From assembly GCA_017311185.1 (NCBI GenBank), contig JAESUZ010005469.1:1056001-1120000 (forward strand): a stretch of 64,000 nt of DNA. Reading direction: 5' to 3'. The notes below the pieces were generated by a model, which was given only the letters and a program-made list of their open reading frames with translations, did no database searches and was not told the DNA's origin. This DNA comes from Proteles cristata cristata (taxonomy: Eukaryota; Chordata; Mammalia; Carnivora; Hyaenidae). Numbering within the stretch: the stretch's first letter is position 1; each line of letters starts with the position of its first letter. The position numbers were made by a program, and so were the translations under genes. Shown in pieces: positions 21,466 to 32,854 of the stretch.

Positions 21466-21809
21466 TATCAATAACTGTGTCGATATTTATTAAATGCCTG
21501 CAGTGATAAAGCACTTCTAGTGCGATTACAACTATGTAAGCCCTCCAAGATTGCTTCAAAGGAGACTGTCTCAGTTTTTGTCTTGGGCTGAGTCATGAAA
21601 AGTCAAGAATTTCATTAACCAAAGTGTAAGAGGCATGGACCCTGAATTAAGACATTTCTCCTGTGGATGGAGTGGAAGAATGAGTTCTGGGGATCCTTTG
21701 GAAAAAAGGAAAAGAGGGTGTCTCTATCAGAAACCATATGAGTACTGAAGGCTTGGAGATGAGGACCTGGGAATGAGAGAGTAAACACCCTCGGGCAAAG
21801 ACAATAAAA

Positions 21810-22345
21810 CTTGATTTTAGTTTGACCGTATTGGCAACTTACCTTAGAAGAGAAAGGAAGGGCTGGGAGAGAGGTGGTAGTGAATAGAAGGAAGAGAGTG
21901 TGTTCAGGTGGGTTTTTTGTTTTTTTTTTAAAGGCATTCCCTCAAGTCTGCTACAGTTAAAAGTGAAGGGATAGAGGAGGTCAGATAGAAACAAAGTGCA
22001 GAGGGGGAATTGAAGGGGGCTCAGAGAACAGAAGGTAAAAGATCACAGGAGAGGTAAGAAGAAAGCCAGAGGTAACACAAAACCCCAGGGAAGAAGCGAG
22101 GTAGTAGAGGAGGTGAGTTTAATCAGCTTTGCCTAAGGCAGCCACAGCTAAATAAAGAATGTGGGACTCAAGAGAACAGCCATTCTGGAAAGGCAAGGGT
22201 CAACAATGGTTTCAGCGACAGCGATGACAGCAAGGAGACAGACGTGAAGAGACCACTGGAGGAGCCTGGGTTCTAAGAGTGAAGAAAGAGAGACCAGCCA
22301 GGAAAATGATAAGGGAACAGAGGTGGGAGAGCTTCTCTGTTCCTA
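21810..22345 (+). repeat. Ancient interspersed repeat, distal part
   Basis: Purine-rich text with a 'gtttttttgttttttttttaaaggcattc' run, 'gagaggtaagaagaaagccagaggtaac' and 'ggtagtagaggaggtgag' resembles the late part of the same old repeat module. It is more diverged than the copies at 7.66 and 30.5 kb. Confidence 0.35.
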
Positions 22346-22347
22346 AC

Positions 22348-22389
22348 GGGGGTGGGGGTGGGGAGGGGGTGGGGGGGAGGGGGAAGGGG
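22348..22389 (+). other. G-rich tract with quadruplex-forming pattern
   Basis: At least five runs of four or more G separated by one or two bases. This meets the usual four-run rule for an intramolecular G-quadruplex. No promoter is recognisable beside it. Confidence 0.6.
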
Positions 22390-22399
22390 CTGGAAGTTG

Positions 22400-24650
22400 C
22401 TGGCAGGAGGGGACAGTTAAGGCATAAATGACCATGAGAAGTAGAGGAAAGTTTGGGACAATCATCAGGTGGATATTTAGATGCCTCTCTGAAAAACGAA
22501 GTTCACTGTGGCTATAAACTGTGAACAAATTTGCCCCAGGCATGCGCGGCTCCATTCCATCAGGCCAGCTAAGTGCTGACCACAAAGAGACCTGATTCGG
22601 TCATTAAAGTGGCCGAAACACCAGCCCAAATCTGCCACAATCTGTTTGTGAGTTTGCTTTCCGATGGAGGAGGCGGGGGCTGGGATGAGACACCCAATGG
22701 ACATGTGCAGATGAAGGAAAAAAAATAAGTGCTCTAAGAAATGACTCTTAAAAAAAAGAAAAGAGTCAGTTTTCAAAGGAGAGAGTCCATTTCACTTCAT
22801 TTCAGAGCAGAGTGAAATCAAGAGAGTGGGTTCTCGGGCAGCCAGGACTGGGGTGGAAACCAGGTCTTACCACTTTCCTGGGCCTCATGTGCCGAAAGGC
22901 ATCCCCTCACAGGTCACCGTGGATGGACGTGTGCAAAGACAGTAAGCATCCAGATAGGGTCTGGCAAGTTGCTGGGGTCTTGTCTTAGCTGCAGGAGTGA
23001 TTGGGAGAAAGGAGGGGGAACAGTCCAGCGGGACCCAGAAAGCGAGCTTCCTAGAGACAGATGTTATTACGTTGTTGCATAATGAAAACTCGGATTCCGC
23101 AGCCTCCAATTCTTTTGATACAATCATCTCTTGTTTCAAAATAACACGTGCCAAATTTTAGGAGTCTGAGAGTAAGGGATTAGGTGATAATACATGAGGA
23201 GCAACCTTGGGAAAAAAACAAGCTCATCATGGTATATTTATTAAATATTGCAATTATTCCTACCTACCTACCTACCTACCTACCTGTCTCACTACCTATC
23301 CGGCCATGCCCGGAGACACTCGGCAAACTGCGAAATCCTTATCGCTGCCTTTTTAAATATGCAAGTTTGAGCTTATGCAGTGCAAGGAAAGTCAATTTTA
23401 CATCTGCCTTTAGTGCCACATGCAGACTGGGAAAGCAGCCGTTTAAAAAACCTTTAGGTAAATATTTGAAATATTCTAAAACTGACATTCTGAATGATAT
23501 TCTGATACCACTTCAATAATGTTTTATAAAATTCAGAGGAAAAATAGAATTAAGTAAATTTGAACTTTCCCTTTGCCGAGGCAGTTAAAGGCCGTACTAT
23601 TTGCATATTCTAATGTGGGATCACCATAGCTCAAGCTTCAGAAGAAACTGTCCCTAGCAGGCCAACAGCACCGGAGCCATTAACCTTCGGCCTTTCATCT
23701 GCATAAGACCAAAATCAAAGTCTCTGCTTTTCAAAGTGGCTTCTGTGTAACTACGCCGCACAGCCCATGCTTTTCCAGAACTGTCTTTGGAAGCACAATT
23801 AGAAGGTTTAAGAAGCAGAAACAAAAGCTCCATCCTATTTACACATTTAAAGTAAAGGTCATTCTCAGAAACTGGGCTTCCCAGATTTCTCCCCTTGAAA
23901 TCCCTTAAGATATGTAATACCAACATAAAGGGAATCACAAATCCAGTTTTCAGAAAATGGCATTAAATATAGATTTAAACTTTGACCTTTAGTCCCAAGT
24001 GAGAGGACAAAAAATTCTCTTTACAGTGAAGGGCATGTTGCTACTAAGCTTCAATGAGTAGGAGAGAACCTGCCTGGTAGTAGCCAGGATTAAGAAGCAC
24101 CAATCGATTTACCTCCAATGCAGGTGTGCTGCAAATCCGCTGGGTCCAGATGTAGCGCGTGATTGGGCCAGGCTCATCTATATTCTAGAGTTTGTAGAGG
24201 TAGCTTCTGGGAAATGGGGGTCTTCTTGGCTTGGGGAATTGACGTTTCCACGGCAATATTTGAAATGCATTCGGAGCGAGCAGGAATAGGAGATGGAATG
24301 TACAGGGTCTCCCACCCCACATTAGGGTCACGAGCAATAGTGGGAAATCCATGGGTAGCAGAGTGACGGATTGGGCAAACAGGGAAATCATGAGGACCCA
24401 GAGCATTCATATTTTTACATCCCTTATTACCCTGATTGCTCTGCAGGTGCTGACCAGGGCCCCAGGCTGATGACCCGCTCTGCAACTCATCTCCCTGCTA
24501 CATCATTGACAAGTTGCTATTGGGGCCCAGTGGGGGAGGGAATGGATGACGGACAACGGGAAGTGGAGCTTATTGGAGAGAGGGACTACGGTTATGCACA
24601 CGCCCAGAGGCAAAAGGAGAGAATTTCCCTGACTGTGAACTTTGCTACAA
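22400..24650. other. Long repeat-poor stretch, no recognisable gene
   Basis: Over 2.2 kb I recognise only a short (CCTA)n tract (23259-23285). Octamer-like text occurs (tatttgcatattc, about 23597). Frames such as 23184-23519 and 23654-23938 have no family features. The lack of repeats is compatible with constrained non-coding DNA. Confidence 0.35.
23259..23285. repeat. (CCTA)n microsatellite
   Basis: Between six and seven uninterrupted CCTA units, followed by a degenerate copy. Confidence 0.9.
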
Positions 24651-24664
24651 CAATTGGGGAAGTA

Positions 24665-24870
24665 ACGAGATAAACAGGAAAGAGCACTGGACCGGGAGTC
24701 AGTTTGTTTTGCTCTTAACAAGCTAGGTGAGCTCATGGTTACTACATAGCACAATCATTCGTCTCTGTCACCAGGCAGTAATCTTTAGCAAGAACCTGAT
24801 CTTGCCGATCAGCGCCTGGCTCATCCTGGGTGCTCAGCAAATGTTTGTTGATTGGACAAATGAGGGAAAG
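24665..24870 (+). repeat. MIR or L2 fragment
   Basis: 'caggaaagagcactggaccgggagtcag', then 'atcagcgcctggctcatcctgggtgctcagcaaatgtttgttgattgg' resembles the MIR start and the common MIR/L2-type end. The middle is lost or scrambled. Confidence 0.5.
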
Positions 24871-24894
24871 AAGAAAATCATTCCTCGGGAAGGA

Positions 24895-25000
24895 CCCCGT
24901 GCTCATCTGTTTCAACTCTTTCACTTTAAAGCTAAAGAAATTGAAAGCTGGTGAAGTGAACTGATTGAGGTCTCACTACTTGTTGATTGCAGAACTAATT
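24895..25000 (-). repeat. MIR core fragment
   Basis: 'tttcactttaaagctaaagaaattgaaagctggtgaagtgaactgattgaggtctcac' follows the MIR core complement, diverged. Confidence 0.5.
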
Positions 25001-25005
25001 AACAA

Positions 25006-25038
25006 GGATGATGATGATGGTGTTGATGATGATGATGA
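25006..25038. repeat. (GAT)n / (ATG)n microsatellite
   Basis: About nine GAT units broken by one GGT GTT interruption. Confidence 0.85.
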
Positions 25039-25094
25039 AATTTAACATAGTCAGGTTTGTAAACTGTGCTAACTGCTAGTATTGCTGATTTCTT

Positions 25095-25670
25095 CATTGG
25101 GTCTTCGCTCCATGCTCACTCTGCTATTTTCTCCTCTGTATCCAGGGTTCAGAAGCCCGAAAACTACATTTCCCAGACCTCCTTGTCAGCTTTGGTTAGG
25201 TTCTATCAATGAAAAGCAGAATCTTGGGAAATGGGAACAAGGGAGACGTCATTATGTTAATATTGTCACTAATTAATTAAGTGTCTGTGGCAGCAGGTGG
25301 CGGCAGCAGCAGGCAACGGAAGGTGACTGCAGGCCGCTGTCACGTGCTCGGTGAGTGGCAGCGCCTGCGGGCTAGTTGGGCTCTGGCAGCGGCCCCAGCA
25401 AGTGCACGGTCTCTCAGCTTCCTCATCATGGCAGCGGCGATGCTCCAGCGGCAGGGGCCACAGGGACACTCCAGTCGCCTCGTGAGACAGCGTTGGCGAG
25501 CTGTGGGTAACCCCATGTCCCCTTTGGCACCTCCTATCCAGAGGGTAGTGTCTTCCTGCAGTTACTGATCTCTCTGGGTAACACTGCCTTCCTGATTTGG
25601 CTCCAACAGCCCTCCCAAAACATCAGTACCAGTTTCTGGTATGAACCCTCCCTTGCTGAAACACCACGGT
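25095..25670 (+). repeat. Ancient interspersed repeat with CpG-rich centre
   Basis: The outer text ('gaaaactacatttcccagacctccttg', 'caatgaaaagcag', later 'gcttcctgatttggctccaacagccctcccaaaacatc', 'ctgaaacaccacgg') is that of an old mammalian repeat whose name I cannot assign. The centre (25285-25510) is rich in CAG/CGG trinucleotides, with about 17 CpGs in 230 bases. The 95-codon plus frame (25281-25568) is the in-frame reading of these trinucleotides, not a gene. Confidence 0.4.
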
Positions 25671-25689
25671 GCTTTATGTGGAGTCTCTC

Positions 25690-25860
25690 ATTGTATTGTC
25701 ATAGAAATGTATGAGCTGTGAGCCACAGAATTATACCCCCATTTTACAGATGAATAAACTGAGGCAAAGGGACACTAAGTGACTTGTCCAAATTCACAAA
25801 AGAAGAGGATGCTACAGCAGAGACCTAAACCAGGCCTAACTGATGGCCTAAATCCATGTG
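25690..25860 (-). repeat. MIR fragment
   Basis: 'ttatacccccattttacagatgaataaactgaggcaaagggacactaagtgacttgtccaaattcac' follows the MIR complement nearly base for base in its core. Confidence 0.85.
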
Positions 25861-26376
25861 TTTAACTCTGCCCTATCTTGTCACCCCCATTGGGTTATTT
25901 TATTGAGGTCGTTTGGGTGCGTGGCCAATGCGGTCTTCCTCCTCCATGCGGTGTAAGGTTGACTTTACTGGGCCCTCTTCTTTAGGACACTCTTTCTCCA
26001 GGACCCTTGTTTCTTGGCCTCTTGAACTGAGCCTCATGATGAAGTCATTTCCTTTATTAAAGACTTTACAGGGACTAGTGTATCTTTTAACAGCAGAAGT
26101 AGCTAAGGGCATGGCATTTTTGGCAGAAGAAGCCAGGAGGTAACCCAGAATGAGAGTCTGAGGGAAGAGAAGAGGGTGGTGTGGATGCACCCAGCATTAT
26201 TCCATAGCAGATAGGGCCCTATTCTGTCAGGACAACATTGAGGGCCCTGGCCCCTCGCTTGGGTGGTGATGAATCAGATGACTGAGGATGGAAGGAACTG
26301 GTTTTCTCTAATGGTAGAATGGTGCCTGGTTTATCACAAGCACTCAACTAATGTTAGTTTAAAACTAAGCCATGGG

Positions 26377-26580
26377 GGCACCTGGGTGGCTCAGTCAGGT
26401 AAACGTCTGACTTCAGCTCTAATCATGATCTCCCAGTTCATGAGTTCAAGCCCCGCATTGGGCTCTTGGCTGTCAGCCCAGAACCCGCTTCGGATCCTCT
26501 GTCTGTCTGTCTCTGTCCCTCCCCCACTCATGCTCTCTCTCTCTCAAAAATGAATAAACATTTAAAAAAAATAAATAATA
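26377..26580 (+). repeat. CAN SINE, older subfamily
   Basis: Head gggcacctgggtggctcagtc, B box catgagttcaagcccc, shortened body ('gctcttggctgtcagcccagaacccgcttcgg') and tail 'caaaaatgaataaacatttaaaaaaa'. Target duplications aaa(c/g)taggccatggg-like flank it (about 26362-26376 and 26581-26595). Several substitutions indicate age. Confidence 0.92.
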
Positions 26581-26599
26581 AAAGTAGGCCATGGGACAC

Positions 26600-27430
26600 G
26601 AGGTATGCAGGAGACACCACAGGAAATCAGAGCCAGATCAGCCCTGGGGGACATTCAACCAGAAGGGGCTGAGGCTGCGCGCAAACAAAGTGAGAGGGAA
26701 GAGCTGGAGGCCAGCACAGGCATGCTGAGGGGGTCCTGGCGAACCAAAGGGGTCAGTGCAGGCTCTGGGCTTTGAACAGGCTCTGAAAGCAGGGCAAGAC
26801 ATAAAGAAATGGCAGCGGGGGAGGGAAGCACATTTTCCAGGCAAAGAAACTTTAAGCAGAGGTATCTTTGAACTAAAGTCTAAACTCCTGGGTGACTTTT
26901 ATGCAGCTCTCCTACCTTCCTTCTGAACGTCTGCGAGCAATTTCTGTGAACCCCCAGGGCCTTTGGGTGCTCAGAGTTGAAGTGTCCTCCACAAGAGACA
27001 AGTTCAAGGACAAATATGCCCTTTTCCACATCCTTTCCAACTGTTCTCCATCTTTTCCTCAAGCACTGCTCGCCTCTCCAAGCCCCGCGGCCCCAGGACT
27101 CAGTCACTCAGGGACTCAGCAAGATTCATTGCCCCCTCCCTCACATTAAGAGCCACTGTCCCCCGGCCTCCTCCCTTAGGCCACTTGCTGGTGGACCAGA
27201 CAGCTATTTTGATGAACCTACTTGAAGCAAGATGTCAATGGCTTCTTGTAACTTAAAACGCTCCCTCTCAAACAGTGTTTGTATTTTAACACTGACCTTC
27301 AGCACTTCATTCAAAGAAGTAATGTGGAATTTCAAATGACATGACATAGAACTTATATCAGTTAAAAATATGTTTGGCTGTAACAGAAAGCCGTACTGCC
27401 ATGGCTCAAACAAGTAAAGGTCTTTATTTG
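26600..27430. other. No recognisable gene
   Basis: Overlapping frames on both strands (26880-27107 minus, 26892-27225 plus) with no family features. Nothing further is supportable. Confidence 0.5.
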
Positions 27431-27439
27431 TTCCAGGAG

Positions 27440-27440
<1 letters not shown>

Positions 27441-27485
<45 letters not shown>

Positions 27486-27496
27486 CTCTCTCTCTT
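27441..27496. repeat. Compound (CA)n(CT)n microsatellite
   Basis: About 20 CA units followed by seven CT units, then degenerate CA-rich text to about 27525. The frames crossing it (27204-27667) are simple-repeat artefacts. Confidence 0.97.
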
Positions 27497-27529
27497 GCAC
27501 ACACACATGCACACCCACACACAGTGTTG

Positions 27530-28620
27530 ATTTGTCTATTCAGGGTGGAGGAGAGGAAATACACCATCCCAAAACACGCCACTTTGGCACACGGATTATT
27601 TTGGGCCAAAGACCATCAAGACCTAGCAGACACAGGAAAAACTTTTACCTCTCCCTTAACTACCTAAAAAATTTTTGACAGGAGGTCTGGCCCAGGAAGA
27701 GAGAGATCATCAGAGAATTTATCTGAAAGACCTACCTGTATGGCAGGACAGACATCTATTTACTAAATATCTGTTCTGCGTATCCTCCTGTAAATCACCC
27801 TCCTGCCTTTTGAAGGCTTAGGCCCCCATCCCATTCATTCCTCAGCTCAGGGTGACATATAAGCCTCAACTGCCCTTGAGTCTCATATTTTTGTAGCTCC
27901 TGTATGAAAAAGTTAAATTTTTCTCTGTTCATCTGTCTTATGTCAGTTTTATTACAAGACCAGCTAACCAACCTAGAAGAGAAGGGAGAATTTTCCACTA
28001 GTATATGGGATTTTGAGGTCACTGCAGGCCCAGCCTCACCCCCAGGGTTGGAAGATGGCGGCTGCTCCTTGAAGCATCGCAAACACCAAAAGAATACGAA
28101 GAAGAAGGCAGAAGGGGGAAGGGTAAGAGGCAAAGAGGCTAACTCCCCCGTTGGTCAGAGCCGAGTCACGTGGCCAGGGTCCCGCTGCCAGGGAGGCAGG
28201 GAAGTGAGCTTAAAATTCTTATTTATTTTTACTAATTGGGCAGTGTGACACTCAGGCCCCAAATCCAGGTTCTGTTAGTGAGTGGGAAAGGAGACGTGAT
28301 GGAGAGTTAACAACAGTATTGTCTGTCACACAAAGACCTTTGCTGGGGCTGGAGGGGCTTTCGAGGATGTTTTGTGCCCACGTTCTTTGTCTCTGCAGAA
28401 GGTGTGGAGTGACGTGCAGAGAAGCACAGGCACGGAGCTGGGCAAAACCACATCAAACACCCACGTCTCTGACTCCCTGCCCACCGTGCCTTTCCTTGTC
28501 CATTTCTGACCTCCTAGAGTTAGGACACCGCTGTAAAGCAGGATGGGGGATGGCACCCTTTCCAGAACTGCCACCCACTCTTCCCAGTGCGTAAAGTACC
28601 CCGTACTTCCTTCTGGAATA
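27530..28620. other. No recognisable gene
   Basis: Frames at 27795-28133 (minus) and 27904-28248 (plus) overlap and have no family look. No repeat recognised except possible small MIR-like words. Confidence 0.45.
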
Positions 28621-28624
28621 GTTA

Positions 28625-28745
28625 GAGAAGCTTCATTTTTAAACTGTATTTTAAAGCTATCTCAAACATTTTTTTAAGTGTACATTTCAGTGCCAGTAAG
28701 TGCATCGACAGTGCTGTGCAACCACCACCCCAACCCTGTTGTTTG
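28625..28745 (-). repeat. L1 3'-end fragment, antisense
   Basis: 'aaactgtattttaaagctatctcaaacattttttaagtgtacatttcagtgccagtaagtgcatcgacagtgctgtgcaaccaccacccc' is the typical L1 3'-UTR complement ('gtgtacagttcagtggcattaagtacattcacattgttgtgcaaccatcacc'). Confidence 0.75.
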
Positions 28746-28749
28746 TTTT

Positions 28750-30500
28750 TCATTGCTGACCTGACGCTGGTTTTCTCAGGTGTGGGGTTCAGAAATGGGG
28801 ATTTGCAGTAAGGGTAATGACATCATAATTCATTCAAAAATACACAATATTTTTGCTTTTCGAAGCGCTAACAGCTTAAAAGCACATGTATTTTCTGCCT
28901 GGAAACATGTGGTTTCTTATCTGGATTATTTACCTCCCCCACCCCACCCCCATGTGGCTCCATGTAAAGCTGGTGCACAGAGAGCCAGCATCAGGGCTAT
29001 GAGCTGCTCCATCTTTTATTCAAAGGGCATCGGTATCAATCCCCTTAGTTTGTACTCAGATTCTACAAACAAATTATTTTCTTCGAATGTTCCCGGGGCC
29101 ATTTTGTGATTTTGGACGGATGAACGTTCCTCTGGATTTCTAATCCCTACGAATTGGGCCAAAAGCAGAAACAAAGAGGAGACATTTTGGGGGTGGGAAG
29201 GAAGCCCCCAACTCACAGACAACCTTCCACTCTTGGACGAATTCCCATCGAGCTTCGCAGGCAAAATATGGAGTCCCGTAACCTCAGTAGACCGAGGGAC
29301 TCTGGAGGGAGGCGCTTGGTGCAATCTCCATCTCTTGAAACATTTAAAATGTATCTGATCAAAGGAGGAGAAAATTAACCACAGTGTAGGAAGCTGTGAT
29401 GACCTAATTTGCCTTTCCTATTACTAATTTCAGTAGGAGTTTTCTCTGGGACTTCCACACTGAAGTTCCAAGGCAAGAGCACCTCAATGGGATTCTCATG
29501 GCTGTGAGAATGACAGTCAGGACTTGTGATTTCTGAAGCGTCTGCTGTTGTATCCTTGGGGCTTTAGCCTGGAACTAAATTCTCTTCAGATACATACGTT
29601 GGGCCCCATTCTTATCTACATAATAACTATGGAGAAATTTTCCCTTTGGGTTTCAAAGGATGGGAGTTTGGTCTATCGAAGTTGGGGCAATGCAATGAAT
29701 TCATTACTTGCTGAAATAAAAATCAACACAAATATGTCTTTGCCTTAAGAAAAAAAAAAAAAACCACACCACTTAGTTGCTTTACCAACCTCTGGATTCA
29801 ATTAATTTTTAACATGGAAGTAAAGTTCTTTTTATTTTTTTTTTCCTTTCAAGCCAGACATTTATTTTTAACAAGGGATGAAATCATCTGAGAACAAAAC
29901 GGGACATCTGTTACTTTATATCTGTTTATTTTAAGTACTTAAATCTGAGTTTGATTTCACACAATTTTGACATTGTTGCTTCATTAATAATCCTTACGTA
30001 ATTGCGACCTCGGAGGGCGCCCTGTGATTGTAGCATTCACTTCTCATTAGTGCGGAGTCTGATAGGAAAGCCAGAGTCGTCGCCCTGGGATGGGAGAGGC
30101 TTCCATGTTCAAAGCTGGTCTGAAGGCCGACCTTGGCAGCAACAGGAAACCACCTCAAAAAGTGCAAGGAGAAGGCCTCGGATGAGGCCCAACTTCAGTA
30201 AGGGATGGCCTGCAGTCTGCTGTTAACATTTGCATGGTCCCATTTTTCAGAAGTTGCGGGATGGGAGACCTGCCTGGAGGCAGTGGTTGTTGCAAGAGAA
30301 ATAAAAGATTGCCTACACTTGCACCCATTTGATACATACACACATGTGCACACCAGTGTGTTGGAGCAAAGAGACCACTTCATCTTTGAAAGGCAGTGCA
30401 ACATTGGTGGGACAACTAGAATGCAGGTGAAGAGTAATGAGCAGAGATAGGAAGTGTGAGGGCTTCACAGAGAGGGGCTCCTTGTGGCCACAGTGGGGCT
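28750..30500. other. Long repeat-poor stretch, no recognisable gene
   Basis: AT-rich stretches (29700-30010: 'ggattcaattaatttttaac', 'cttcattaataatccttacgtaattgcg') and short A/T runs, but no repeat family. The combination of repeat-poverty and homeodomain-like TAAT words suggests regulatory DNA. This is inference only. Confidence 0.3.
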
Positions 30501-30539
30501 GGCCAGAGGGGTGACCTGGTACCTGTAACTGAGGAGCAA

Positions 30540-31480
30540 GGTGTGAGGCTTATAGATGGGAATTTGAAATGAGGCCAGTGGAATTTTTAATTGGTTCATT
30601 CATTTATAGACCAAATATTTAATGAGCTCTATGTGAGGCATTAGATATGCATTGGTCAACAGACTATCCTTCCCCTTATGAAGGCTGTCAGATCAGTGTG
30701 CCACGAGAAGGAATGAGTGAGGGGCCTATTTGAGATTAAGGGGGCAATAGAAGGATACTGAATCAGGTAAAATGTAGCTTGAGACCTAGAGGAAGAGACG
30801 AAGCTGGAGAAGAGGGACGGAGAGAGAATTCAAGATGGCAGAAGGGAAGGAGATTGGCTTATTGGGGGAATGAAAAAGGCCAGTGTGCCTGGGAGTGTAG
30901 TGAGAAAGAGAGAGAGAGTGGAAAGGGGAAAGGAGAGAGAAGGTGGAAAAGAAGATGGGAATCATGCCTGGTCTCGCAGGCTGAGATGAAGTGCTTGGAT
31001 TTAACTGTCTGCACAAGGGAAGTCATGCATGTATCATTTTAAGTGGGCTAGTGATATGATTTGGTTTATGTGAGTGGAAGGGGAGAGATTAATTTCATTG
31101 GCTATTGTCATGGTCCAGAAACATGGCAGTGGAGGCAGTGGGAAGGGGGCGGATTAGGGAAATTTTTAGGGAACACTGATGCACTGGATGTAGGGGGCGA
31201 AGGAGGAGTCAGAGTCAGGACTCCCCTGAAGAGTCCTGGCTCAAGTACCTGGGTGCATGGCAGTGCTATTTCCTGTGATGGGGCAGGGAACAAGTCGTTG
31301 GGGTCGGGTTGGAATGGAGAATCAACCACTCCATTTGGGACATCTAGCTTTGAGATATCAAGTTGGCAGTTGGGTACTGGAGTCTGAAGTTTTCCTAGAA
31401 GAGGTTTGGCTTGGAGGTATAAATAGAGTTGTTGGCAAGTAGATGGACTTTAAACCAAGACAATGACTGATGTTAGCAAG
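30540..31480 (+). repeat. Ancient interspersed repeat (G/A-rich module), longest copy
   Basis: Family words in order: 'ccaaatatttaatgagctctatgtgaggcatt', 'ggctagtgatatgatttggtttatg', 'ggcgaaggaggagtcagagtcagg', 'gggacatctagctttgagatatcaag', 'ttggcagttgggtactggagtctgaag', 'ggaggtataaatagag'. All frames here (30779-31442) are inside the repeat. Confidence 0.6.
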
Positions 31481-31714
31481 ATTTTGAATAAAAGTGGGTA
31501 AGTGTTGTGCTGGCTAGCGGTTCTCCATGGAGGAGGGAAAATATAAATGTTTACTTATATTCAATATTTTAATATTTAATATTTGAAGCATATTTTAAAG
31601 TAAATTATAGACATGATATTTTACCCTTAAGTCCTTTAGTCTTCAAAAAATCTTGACATCTTCCGACTTAAGCATAATCCCAGGAGATGAAATTTATGGT
31701 TATCAACTCAATGC

Positions 31715-31915
31715 TAGGCTCTTGCCTCATGTCCAGCACTCTCCATTTATATTTTTCTTTTAATCCTCACAACAAGTTTTTGAAGAGGATGTGATGGGTC
31801 CATCCTACCAACGAGGACTCTGCAGCTCAGGGAAGGTTAGTAAATCACCCCAAACCAGAGAGCTAGAAATTTGTGAAGCCAGGGCCCAAACCCAAGTATG
31901 ACTGACTCTACAATT
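31715..31915 (-). repeat. MIR
   Basis: 'cagcactctccatttatatttttcttttaatcctcacaacaagtttttgaagagg', 'ggactctgcagctcagggaaggttagtaaatcacccc', 'gagagctagaaatttgtgaagccagggcccaaacccaagtatgactgactct' follows the MIR complement. Confidence 0.85.
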
Positions 31916-31919
31916 TTCC

Positions 31920-32590
31920 TCCTATCCCCTCTTAGCTGTATACAGATGCCTAGAAACCCATCTTTATGGAAGGCCCATGATTCTTCTCCCCCTCTGAATC
32001 CTACCTTTGACTTGGCCTCTATTTCTCAGATAACTGTCCTCTCTTCTGAGCATTTGGCCCCATGATTCCCATTCTTTGCAGAGGTTAGAGGACTATGTTC
32101 TCCTTTGGCCAGGCTACAGTGGACCATTTGCTGAAGGCATTAGGGTCCAGGAGGAGTCTAGCTGTCGCCTGACAACTCAGTTATCATAGATCTGACAAGC
32201 CAACCTTCACTCTGTCCTTGGTTCCCACAGCATGTGTGGGAGAAGGGCTATACCTATCCCCTGGAATTTGGCAAACTAGTGGTGGTAGAGGGAGGGGCTG
32301 TGATGGTAGTGACCATTTTGCTTCCTGCGGTCACATCCCTCCTGTACCCAGGGCTGCCCTCCAGGGGGAAAGTTTGGGGTCATGCTCCTGGGACCCTGCC
32401 CCAGCTTCCTGCAAGCCATGACTAGGGAAGCGATAAGGTGGGGGCAGTTGACTCAGATACATGCCAGTTCTACTTTCCCCAAGAGGGATGTGTTCTTAGC
32501 TCACTCCCACCATCATCCTTATTGGAGATGATGTAGAATTTAGATGCAGAGGGGCCTCTGTCATTCAAAGAAGGTGTATGTATACCAGAG
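31920..32590. other. No recognisable gene
   Basis: The overlapping plus frames at 32218-32425 follow an acceptor-like run (ttggttcccacag, about 32230), but no protein-family feature supports an exon. Confidence 0.4.
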
Positions 32591-32599
32591 CACACATGG

Positions 32600-32850
32600 T
32601 ATACATGTATATATACCAGAGCCTTCCCATTACTATCTAACCCCTTACCCTGCTTTATTTCTTTTTATACCATTTTTTGTTACCTGCTATAAATGCATTT
32701 GCTTATTCTCTCTCTCTCTCTGCTAGAATTTAAGCATTATAAAAGCAGAGTTGTTACCAGTCAGGCTCACGATTCATCCCCAGCACCTGCAAGAGTGCCA
32801 CATAGTAGGCACTTAATACCCACTTGTTGAATTCATGATTGACTCAATTA
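32600..32850 (+). repeat. L2 LINE 3' end
   Basis: 'ccttaccctgctttatttctttttataccatttttt', 'ctagaatttaagcattataaaagcagagttgttaccag', 'ccccagcacctgcaagagtgccacatagtaggcacttaatacc...gttgaattcatg' matches the L2 3' end. A (CT)n tract lies inside at about 32708-32722. Confidence 0.85.
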
Positions 32851-32854
32851 ATCA

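Noticed and set aside
27204..27667. Cys/Val-rich and Thr/His-rich frames
   Set aside because: They are translations of the compound (CA)n(CT)n microsatellite.
32230..32425. Acceptor-like run followed by two plus-strand frames
   Set aside because: Two competing frames, no codon bias, no donor or stop arrangement suggesting an exon.
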